NCBI GenBank assembly: GCA_024680835.1 | Contig: JAILBP010000003.1 | Span: 1-5,153, forward strand | Source: RGIG6904 sp024680835 | GTDB lineage: Bacteria > Bacillota > Clostridia > Lachnospirales > Lachnospiraceae | Length of the DNA stretch: 5,153 nucleotides | Reading direction: 5' to 3' | Shown here: one piece after another, positions 1 to 5,153 of the stretch | Numbering within the stretch: the first letter of the stretch is position 1 | Layout: every line of letters starts with the position of its first letter | The notes under the pieces: model-generated | Seen by the model: only the letters and a program-made list of their open reading frames with translations | Told to the model about the DNA's origin: nothing | The model's database searches: none | Made by a program: the position numbers and the translations under genes

Positions 1-58
1 TTTTTATGATTTTGACCTTTTGTTTTTATAAAAAAACCTACCCTTTTATTTTTATATA

Positions 59-67
59 TGTTATACT
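59..67 (+). promoter_or_regulatory. Extended -10 promoter for the degV (and probably purA) transcript
   Basis: The sequence TGTTATACT fits the extended -10 pattern TGnTATAAT with one mismatch. No good -35 box stands 16-18 bases upstream, where the DNA is A/T tracts with a short CTACCC; extended -10 promoters tolerate a poor -35. A start about 7 bases downstream (near 74) would give a leader of about 45 bases. The whole stretch from 1 to 118 is AT-rich and holds no gene that I can support. Confidence 0.6.
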
Positions 68-118
68 CTAAAGGAGTGTGAAATCAGAACAGATTCATAT
101 TTTTATGAGGATTACTTT

Positions 119-991
119 ATGAAAAAAGTTGCGATCGTTACAGATACAAATTCGAGCGTCACTATAGAGGAAGGCAGGGAACTCGGTGTTCATGTAATAC
201 CGATGCCTTTCTATATCGATGAGAAGCAGTTCTTTGAAGAGCTGGATCTTACACAGGAAGGCTTCTATGAGTATCTTGCAAAGGGCGCGGATATAAAGAC
301 AAGTCAGCCTGCTCCCGAGGATGTCATGGAACTTTGGGATAAGCTGTTGGAAACCTATGATGAGATAGTGCATATACCCATGTCCAGCGGTCTGTCGGGA
401 TCCATGGCTACCGCCATGATGCTGTCCTCTGACGAGCCATACGCAGGCAGGGTGTTTGTGGTGGATAATCAGCGCATTTCAGTGACACTCAGAAGAGCTG
501 TCGTTGATGCACAGAATATGGCGAATGCCGGATATGACGGAGAGGCTATCAGACGGAAGCTTTTGGAAGAGAAGAGCGAGTCATCTATCTACATCATGAT
601 GGATACCCTGTATTACCTCAAGAAAGGCGGGCGTATCACGCCGGCGGCCGCAGCCATAGGAACGGTATTAAAGATCAAACCCGTGCTGCAGATCCAGGGA
701 GAGAAACTCGATTCCTTTGCCAAGGCCAGAAATCCCAAGCAGGGCAGAGAGATCATGATCAAACAGATGCTTAACGACTGCAAGACGAGATTCGGGGATC
801 CTGCCGGAGCTAATATGCATATAGACGTTGCATATACTTTCGACAGAGAGACGGCCCTCGATTTCAAAGCGCAGGTTCAAGAGGCATTTCCGGGACATGA
901 TATCATCATGAGTCCGCTGCCTTTATCCATCGCGTGTCATATAGGACCGGGGGCTTTGGCTGTTGCAAGTTCGCGTATCGTGAATATATAG
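119..991 (+). CDS. degV: DegV family fatty-acid-binding protein (FakB-like)
   Basis: This 290-residue cytosolic protein has the usual length of the DegV family, whose members bind one fatty acid; the best known, FakB, presents it to the kinase FakA so that exogenous fatty acids enter phospholipid synthesis. Visible family marks, in order: the N-terminal strand with VTDTNSS (7-13), TSQP (61-64), SSGLSGS (89-95), LKKGGRIT (167-174), KIKPVL (185-190) and the C-terminal CHIGPGALAV (273-282). By analogy with FakB structures, Thr61, Ser93 and His274 are likely ligands of the fatty-acid carboxylate, with Arg172 nearby. There is no signal peptide or membrane segment. The ATG at 119 has GAGG at 107-110, eight bases upstream, and is the first methionine of the conserved fold. 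purA follows after 45 bases with no terminator, which suggests co-transcription. No fakA kinase gene is seen here. Family assignment is firm; the lipid partner and FakB role are inferred. Confidence 0.93.
   Translation: MKKVAIVTDTNSSVTIEEGRELGVHVIPMPFYIDEKQFFEELDLTQEGFYEYLAKGADIKTSQPAPEDVMELWDKLLETYDEIVHIPMSSGLSGSMATAMMLSSDEPYAGRVFVVDNQRISVTLRRAVVDAQNMANAGYDGEAIRRKLLEEKSESSIYIMMDTLYYLKKGGRITPAAAAIGTVLKIKPVLQIQGEKLDSFAKARNPKQGREIMIKQMLNDCKTRFGDPAGANMHIDVAYTFDRETALDFKAQVQEAFPGHDIIMSPLPLSIACHIGPGALAVASSRIVNI
963..990 (+). promoter_or_regulatory. Possible internal promoter for purA
   Basis: TTGCAA (963-968) and TATATA (985-990) are separated by 16 bases and lie at the very end of degV, with the -10 overlapping its stop codon. 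Transcription would start near 998, about 40 bases before the purA ATG. Both hexamers are only moderate matches in AT-rich DNA, so this may be chance. No PurR-type box (CCGAAC core) and no purine riboswitch is visible in the 45-base gap. Confidence 0.25.
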
Positions 992-1036
992 ATACAGAGA
1001 AAATATTAAGAACATATTCAAAGGAGATTCACTAAA

Positions 1037-2326
1037 ATGGTAAAAGCTGTTGTAGGTGCAAACTGGGGTGATGAAGGTAAGGGCAAGATCACTGATATGC
1101 TGGCGAAAGACGCCGATATAGTGATCCGTTTTCAGGGAGGAGCCAATGCAGGTCATACGATCGTCAATGATTACGGCAGGTTTGCACTGCATACATTGCC
1201 CAGCGGCGTGTTTTACGGACATACTACCAGCATCATAGGAAACGGTGTGGCGCTTGATATAGAAAAGCTTTTCAATGAGATCAAGAGCGTTGTGGACGGA
1301 GGAGTTCCGAAGCCGAAGATCCTGGTATCGGACAGAGCGCAGATGGTGATGAGTTATCACAAGCTTTTCGATGCCTATGAGGAGGAGCGCCTGGGAGGAA
1401 AGAGCTTTGGTTCCACCAAGAGCGGTATCGCTCCGTTCTATTCTGATAAATATGCAAAGATAGGTTTCCAGGTCAGCGAGCTTTTTGATGAGGAGCTGTT
1501 AAAGGAAAAGGTTGTACGCATCTGCGACATCAAAAACGTAATGCTGGAGCATTTGTATCATAAGCCGCTTCTGACTCCGGAAGGACTTTTAGAGGAGCTT
1601 CACGGTTACAGGGACATGGTAGAGCCTTATGTATGTGATGTTTCATCATTCCTGTGGGATGCGATCCATAACGGAAAGACGATCCTGCTGGAGGGCCAGC
1701 TCGGTACCATGAAAGATCCGGATCACGGTATTTACCCGATGGTGACATCTTCTTCTACTTTGGCAGCATACGGTGCCATAGGAGCAGGCCTTCCGCCCTA
1801 TGAGATCAAGCAGATCGTCACTGTGGTGAAGGCATATTCCTCTGCGGTTGGTGCAGGTGAGTTTGTCAGCGAGATATTCGGCGACGAGGCAGAGACCTTA
1901 CGCAAGAACGGCGGAGATAAGGGCGAGTACGGAGCTACCACAGGGCGTCCGAGACGTGTGGGCTGGTTTGACTGTGTTGCCACCAAATACGGATGCCGTC
2001 TTCAGGGTACCACAGATGTTGCGTTTACAGTTGTGGATGCTCTGGGATATCTTGATGAGATACCGGTATGTGTGGGATATGAGCTTGACGGAGAGGTTAT
2101 CAAAGACTTCCCGGTTACATCAAAACTCAAGAACTGCAAGCCTGTATTGAAGGTCATGAAAGGCTGGAAGTGCGACATCAGAGGTATCAAAGAGTACGAA
2201 AAACTCCCGGCAGAGTGCCGCGAGTACATTGAATTTATCGAGAAAGAGATCGGATTCCCCATCACCATGGTTTCAAACGGACCGGGCAGGGAAGATATCA
2301 TTTACAGAAAATCTTCGATTTGCTAG
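1037..2326 (+). CDS. purA: Adenylosuccinate synthetase (divergent clade)
   Basis: The enzyme joins IMP and aspartate using GTP to give adenylosuccinate, the first committed step to AMP, in the cytosol. At 429 residues it has the normal family length. Conserved marks are GANWGDEGKGK (7-17) with the catalytic Asp12, GGANAGHTIV (34-43) with catalytic His40, IIGNGVALD (66-74), EGQLGT (219-224), ATTGRPRR (300-307) with the aspartate-loop Thr and Arg residues, and VSNGPGR (412-418). Several sites differ from the E. coli/Bacillus type: the IMP loop reads FGSTKSGIAPFYSDK (124-138) instead of GTTGRGIGPAYEDK, the following VARRG is YAKIG (139-143), and the guanine-specificity TKLD is TVVD (331-334). 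I recall the same variants in other Lachnospiraceae PurA proteins, so this looks like an established clade and not a decayed gene. The start has AAAGGAG at 1020-1026, ten bases before the ATG. Probably co-transcribed with degV and terminated at the 2378-2409 hairpin. Confidence 0.95.
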   Translation: MVKAVVGANWGDEGKGKITDMLAKDADIVIRFQGGANAGHTIVNDYGRFALHTLPSGVFYGHTTSIIGNGVALDIEKLFNEIKSVVDGGVPKPKILVSDRAQMVMSYHKLFDAYEEERLGGKSFGSTKSGIAPFYSDKYAKIGFQVSELFDEELLKEKVVRICDIKNVMLEHLYHKPLLTPEGLLEELHGYRDMVEPYVCDVSSFLWDAIHNGKTILLEGQLGTMKDPDHGIYPMVTSSSTLAAYGAIGAGLPPYEIKQIVTVVKAYSSAVGAGEFVSEIFGDEAETLRKNGGDKGEYGATTGRPRRVGWFDCVATKYGCRLQGTTDVAFTVVDALGYLDEIPVCVGYELDGEVIKDFPVTSKLKNCKPVLKVMKGWKCDIRGIKEYEKLPAECREYIEFIEKEIGFPITMVSNGPGREDIIYRKSSIC

Positions 2327-2377
2327 CTTGGTTCTGAATAGTTACCGGAAAAAAACAAGTTATAACAGACTTTATCC

Positions 2378-2409
2378 ATAAAAGACAGGTGTATTCGCCT
2401 GTCTTTTAT
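2378..2409. terminator. Bidirectional intrinsic terminator or leader hairpin after purA
   Basis: Arms 2378-2389 (ATAAAAGACAGG) and 2398-2409 (CCTGTCTTTTAT) are perfect 12-bp inverted complements around an 8-base loop. The G/C-rich core flanked by A4 on the left and T4 on the right is the classic form of a terminator that works on both strands; the T tract is short, so leakage is likely. It lies 51 bases after the purA stop and ends only 11 bases before the next gene's ribosome binding site. There is therefore no room for a promoter between the hairpin and that gene, and the hairpin probably also sits in that gene's leader. Confidence 0.7.
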
Positions 2410-2420
2410 AGCAAATACAC

Positions 2421-2427
2421 AAAGGAG
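2421..2427 (+). promoter_or_regulatory. Ribosome binding site that sets the start of the 104-residue gene
   Basis: AAAGGAG stands nine bases before the ATG at 2437. An in-frame GTG at 2389 would give 16 more residues, but it lies inside the terminator hairpin and has no ribosome binding site, so the ATG is preferred. Confidence 0.8.
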
Positions 2428-2436
2428 CAGGCAGCG

Positions 2437-2751
2437 ATGTCAGAAAAGATAGACAGAAAAGATCTTCTCAGGTTATCTTTTTACAAGAAGACACATTACA
2501 GCGGCAGCTTCAGAGGGATGCGTTACCGTATAGAAAAACGGGAGGAAGAGGCAGCAGAGGGAGAGGATAAAAAAGTCTTTTTCCGGGCCTGGGTATTTCC
2601 GGAGCCGTATTCTTTTGAGGTTACCGATGATTCAAAAAAGAGTTACAGGGACTTCCCCTTTGAGGAGAAGTCCATCGACGATATAAAAGACTGGCTGGAT
2701 GAGTGCTATGACAGCCGTAAGAGCGAGTGGGATAATTCACCTGCTTATTAG
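2437..2751 (+). CDS. Conserved hypothetical protein of 104 residues, Lachnospiraceae type
   Basis: Function unknown. It is a small, highly charged soluble protein without signal peptide or membrane segment. It opens with a Lys/Asp/Arg-rich stretch and LLRLSFYKK (10-18), then YSGSFRGMRYRIEK (21-34), a very acidic linker (35-43), an aromatic strand region FFRAWVFPEPYSF (48-60), DFPFEEKSIDD (72-82) and a C-terminal helix with WLDECYD (86-92). The strand-rich middle followed by one helix suggests a single small alpha/beta domain. I recall close relatives in many Lachnospiraceae genomes, sometimes labelled GNAT acetyltransferase; at this length, and with no acetyl-CoA-binding R/QxxGxG/A motif, that label is not supported here. 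The start is fixed by the AAAGGAG at 2421. Expression must come through or from above the hairpin at 2378-2409. The codon use is like that of its neighbours, and the protein-like composition and strong start make a real gene likely. Confidence 0.8.
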   Translation: MSEKIDRKDLLRLSFYKKTHYSGSFRGMRYRIEKREEEAAEGEDKKVFFRAWVFPEPYSFEVTDDSKKSYRDFPFEEKSIDDIKDWLDECYDSRKSEWDNSPAY

Positions 2752-2810
2752 CCGGATACATAGCGACAGTTCCGGATGTTCAGTGAACGCATTGCAGTCA
2801 GGATTTTGAC

Positions 2811-2814
2811 GGAG
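2811..2814 (+). promoter_or_regulatory. Ribosome binding site that sets the start of the 82-residue membrane gene
   Basis: GGAG lies six bases before the ATG at 2821. The earlier in-frame ATG at 2776 has no comparable site in front of it (only CCGG directly adjacent), and its 15 extra residues do not look like part of a membrane protein N-terminus. Confidence 0.6.
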
Positions 2815-2820
2815 ATAGAG

Positions 2821-3069
2821 ATGAAGGAAAAGAGCAAAGTAAAAAAATGGGCTGCTATCATAGCAATAGGACTTTTAGTGCTCATGTATATCATACTGTT
2901 TGTTCTGTCCATTGTTGACAGTTCACAGGCTATGAAATATTTCATGGCAGCGTTTTTCTGTACCATGGTAATCCCCATAATGTTATGGTTTTTCCTGATG
3001 ATGTACAGAAATAAACATCCTGAAGAAAATGATGGGAATACTTCCGGACAGGATGATATCTCCCGGTGA
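2821..3069 (+). CDS. Small membrane protein with two transmembrane helices, function unknown
   Basis: The 82-residue protein starts with a basic stretch (MKEKSKVKK, 1-9), followed by a long hydrophobic helix (about 10-32), a short polar turn VDSSQ (32-36), a second hydrophobic helix (about 39-61) and a polar tail YRNKHPEENDGNTSG (62-76) rich in Asn, Asp and Glu. Basic residues at both ends predict a hairpin topology with both termini in the cytoplasm and a very short outside loop. I do not recognise a named family, and no catalytic motif is visible. It follows the 104-residue gene by 69 bases with no clear terminator or promoter between, so the two may share a transcript; a terminator-like hairpin follows its stop. 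An upstream ATG at 2776 would add 15 residues (97 in total) but lacks a good ribosome binding site. It could be a membrane-stress or anchoring peptide, but nothing in the sequence decides this. Confidence 0.65.
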   Translation: MKEKSKVKKWAAIIAIGLLVLMYIILFVLSIVDSSQAMKYFMAAFFCTMVIPIMLWFFLMMYRNKHPEENDGNTSGQDDISR

Positions 3070-3071
3070 TA

Positions 3072-3101
3072 CTGTGATCTTGTATTGATCAGGGGTTTTT
3101 T
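3072..3101 (+). terminator. Weak intrinsic terminator after the membrane-protein gene
   Basis: TGATC (3075-3079) and GATCA (3087-3091) pair across a 7-base loop. C72-T73 may extend the stem against the following Gs if one base is bulged, and the stem is followed by GGGG and T6 (3096-3101). The stem is short, so termination may be partial and readthrough into the glycosidase gene is possible. Confidence 0.4.
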
Positions 3102-3156
3102 GTTTACTGTTGAAGGTTTCGATCTCATTATCAATCGCTTTATTACGGAGGCAGAC

Positions 3157-5153
3157 ATGACAAAAGAGTATATTAACGATGGATGGTATTTTACTCCGGA
3201 TTTTTCCGAGAAGCTGATAGACATAAAACCCGATGACCTGGAGGGGGTGGGACTTGCCACCTACGGCCTTGAGAAGGTCAGGATACCCCATACCGTAAAA
3301 GAGGTGCCTTATCATTATTTTGATGAGAGCGAGTATCAGATGATTGCAGGGTATGTTTATGTTTATACTCCGGATGAATCCCTGGCAGGTTCGGTTATAA
3401 AGCTGAATTTCGAGGGTGTCGGTCATGAGGCGTGTGTATATGTGAACGGAAAGATCTGCGGGAGGCATACCTGCGGATACACAGCGTTTAATGTGGACAT
3501 ATCGAGCATGCTGGTTTACGGAAAGCCCAATATCATAACAGTCAGGGTGGACAGCCGTGAGACATTGAATCAGCCGCCTTTTGGATTTGTCATAGATTAT
3601 ATGACCTTCGGAGGAATATACAGGGATGTTTACATCTCTGTCACAGACCGCGCTTATATAGAGGACAGCTTCGTGTATTCGGAGATCAGAGAGGAGCCGT
3701 TAAATGAGTACAATAAAGGCGGTTCTGTGGGAAGATGCGAGGTGGATGTCTGCCATGAGATCACCTTCAGCAGGGAAGCGGCCGGCATGAAGGCGGTTGT
3801 CACCATCAGGGATGAGGGTGATGTGGAGGAAAAGACCAGGAAGATCATATATGAGGATATGGTTCCCGAAGGTGAGGATTTCAGTGTTTTGACCCACAGA
3901 GAGATTTTGAATGTGAAACTCTGGGACATCAGGCGGGCGAACCGTTATGAGATCGAGACCTTCCTGTATGACGGAGAGAGACTTATCGACAGGAGAGCCG
4001 TGATGACCGGCTTCAGACAGGCAAAGTTCACGGAAAAGGGTTTCCTCTTAAACGGCAGGAGGCTTAAGATTCGAGGCTTAAACCGCCATCAGTCCTATCC
4101 TTACGTGGGTTATGCAATGCCGGAGAGCATGCAGAGATATGACGCTAAGCTTCTCAAAAAAGAGCTGGGGGTGAATGCGGTCAGGACTTCACATTATCCT
4201 CAGTCACACTATTTTATCGACGAGTGCGACCGTCTGGGACTTTTGGTATTTACGGAGATCCCGGGCTGGCAGCATATAGGAGATGACAACTGGAAAGACA
4301 AAGCTGTCCAGAATACCAAAGACATGGTACGGCAGTACAGAAATCATCCTTCCATCATAATATGGGGTGTCAGGATCAACGAGTCCGTGGATGATGATGA
4401 TTTTTATATCCGCACCAATGCGGCTGCCCACAATATGGATCCGTCGCGACCGACGGGCGGTGTCCGCAATTTCAAAAAGAGCCATCTGTTTGAGGATGTT
4501 TATACCTACAATGAGTTTGTTCACTCCGGTGATAATAAGGGCTGTGAGCCGAGGTCGAAGGTTACTTCCGACATGTCAAAGCCTTATCTCATAACGGAGT
4601 ACAACGGTCATATGTTCCCCACCAAGACATATGACTGGGAGGAGAAAAGATCGGAGCATGCGTTAAGACATGTAAAGGTTTTGGATGATGTTGCCAAGGA
4701 AAAGGACATCTGCGGAAGCTTTGCATGGTGTATGTTTGACTATAACACACATAAAGACTTTGGTTCCGGCGACCGTATCTGCTATCACGGAGTCATGGAT
4801 ATGTTCAGAAATCCAAAGCTTGCAGCCGCTCCTTACAGCGTTTACCGCAGGGATGTATTTCTGGAGATAAGCTCAAGCTTTGACATAGGTGAACATCCGG
4901 GCTGCAACCGCGGTGAGATCTGGATATATACCAATGCGGACAGCGTGAAGATGTACAAAAACGACAGCTTCATAAAAGAGTATTATCCAAAGGATACACC
5001 CTATAAATCAATGCGTCACGGTCCGATCCTGATAGACGATTATGTGGGAGATGCATTGGAGAGCGAGGAGGGGCTTACTCCGACACAGAGGAAGATACTG
5101 AAGAGAGATTTCAATTCGGTGGTACGCACAGGAACGGCTCATATATCACCTGC
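3157..5153 (+). CDS. Glycoside hydrolase family 2 enzyme (beta-galactosidase-like), 3' end missing
   Basis: The reading frame is open from the ATG at 3157 (GGAGG at 3147-3151) to the window end: 665 codons with no stop, so the C-terminus is cut off. GH2 enzymes remove beta-linked terminal sugars with retention of configuration. Domains seen: N-terminal sugar-binding jelly roll (about 20-167, with PHTVKEVPY at 44-52 and the FGGIYRDVY signature at 151-159), an Ig-like sandwich (about 168-286), the TIM barrel (about 288-555) with NRHQSYP (309-315), RTSHYP (343-348), FTEIPGW (365-371), the acid/base Glu409 in WGVRINES, the nucleophile Glu481 in LITEYNG, and FAW (522-524); then a DUF4982-like strand domain (about 565-615) and a helical tail. 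There is no signal peptide and there are many cysteines, so it is cytoplasmic and probably acts on imported oligosaccharides. The glucuronidase NxK motif is not seen, so beta-galactosidase or a related exo-activity is favoured; the exact sugar cannot be read. No transporter or regulator lies upstream in the window. Confidence 0.92.
   Translation, partial: MTKEYINDGWYFTPDFSEKLIDIKPDDLEGVGLATYGLEKVRIPHTVKEVPYHYFDESEYQMIAGYVYVYTPDESLAGSVIKLNFEGVGHEACVYVNGKICGRHTCGYTAFNVDISSMLVYGKPNIITVRVDSRETLNQPPFGFVIDYMTFGGIYRDVYISVTDRAYIEDSFVYSEIREEPLNEYNKGGSVGRCEVDVCHEITFSREAAGMKAVVTIRDEGDVEEKTRKIIYEDMVPEGEDFSVLTHREILNVKLWDIRRANRYEIETFLYDGERLIDRRAVMTGFRQAKFTEKGFLLNGRRLKIRGLNRHQSYPYVGYAMPESMQRYDAKLLKKELGVNAVRTSHYPQSHYFIDECDRLGLLVFTEIPGWQHIGDDNWKDKAVQNTKDMVRQYRNHPSIIIWGVRINESVDDDDFYIRTNAAAHNMDPSRPTGGVRNFKKSHLFEDVYTYNEFVHSGDNKGCEPRSKVTSDMSKPYLITEYNGHMFPTKTYDWEEKRSEHALRHVKVLDDVAKEKDICGSFAWCMFDYNTHKDFGSGDRICYHGVMDMFRNPKLAAAPYSVYRRDVFLEISSSFDIGEHPGCNRGEIWIYTNADSVKMYKNDSFIKEYYPKDTPYKSMRHGPILIDDYVGDALESEEGLTPTQRKILKRDFNSVVRTGTAHISP

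Noticed and set aside
78..122. A 14-codon leader reading frame (GTG at 78) whose TGA overlaps the degV ATG as ATGA, with AAGGAG at 71-76 in front.
   Set aside because: AAGGAG is only one base from the GTG, too close for initiation, and it lies at the predicted 5' end of the transcript. The peptide shows no leader-like features, and degV has its own GAGG site.
982..1019. Inverted repeat GAATAT (982-987) / ATATTC (1014-1019) between degV and purA as a terminator or operator.
   Set aside because: It is six A/T-rich pairs with a long loop and no T tract, expected by chance in AT-rich DNA.
923..1360. Minus-strand open frame of 145 codons opposite the degV end and purA start.
   Set aside because: It lies opposite two well-supported genes, has no ribosome binding site that I can support, and its protein does not resemble any family; it is a shadow of the plus-strand coding pattern.
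2437..2751. GNAT acetyltransferase annotation for the 104-residue protein.
   Set aside because: The protein is too short and lacks the acetyl-CoA-binding R/QxxGxG/A motif.
3103..3131. TTTACT (3103-3108) and CATTAT (3126-3131), 17 bases apart, as a promoter for the GH2 gene.
   Set aside because: Only 4 of 6 and 3 of 6 consensus matches, which is too weak to list; the gap may still hold a promoter that I cannot recognise.
2748..3468. Two overlapping minus-strand open frames of 170 and 161 codons covering the membrane gene, the gap and the GH2 start.
   Set aside because: They mirror the plus-strand genes, contradict the clear GGAG/GGAGG starts on the plus strand, and show no recognisable domain.
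1..5153. Mobile element, CRISPR array, defence island, tRNA or riboswitch.
   Set aside because: No direct repeat arrays, transposase or integrase motifs, cloverleaf sequences or known riboswitch cores were seen on either strand by eye.

Overview
The window looks like chromosomal DNA from an anaerobic Firmicute, most likely a member of Lachnospiraceae (Butyrivibrio/Roseburia-like Clostridia). This is inferred from strong AAAGGAG/GGAGG ribosome binding sites, AT-rich intergenic DNA around moderate-GC genes, heavy use of ATA, AGA/AGG and GGA codons, and protein sequences that match Lachnospiraceae-type versions of DegV, PurA and a family 2 glycosidase. All supported genes are on the + strand.

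Layout: an AT-rich leader (1-118) holds a good extended -10 promoter. It is followed by a DegV-family fatty-acid-binding protein (119-991) and, 45 bases later, an adenylosuccinate synthetase, purA (1037-2326). These two have no terminator between them and are probably co-transcribed, possibly with an extra promoter at the end of degV. A perfect 12-bp inverted repeat (2378-2409) then forms a probable bidirectional terminator, placed directly in front of the ribosome binding site of a 104-residue soluble protein of unknown function (2437-2751). Next come an 82-residue protein with two membrane segments (2821-3069), a weak terminator-like hairpin (about 3072-3101), and the start of a large cytoplasmic glycoside hydrolase family 2 enzyme (3157 to the window end, 665 codons visible, no stop reached).

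The genes do not form an obvious pathway: fatty-acid handling, AMP synthesis and intracellular beta-glycoside breakdown are separate household or carbohydrate-use functions, and the two small genes are uncharacterised. I see no mobile element, CRISPR array, tRNA, rRNA, phage gene or defence cassette. The points most worth a second look are the divergent PurA active-site motifs, the terminator hairpin that lies in the probable 5' leader of the 104-residue gene, and the two small genes of unknown function.
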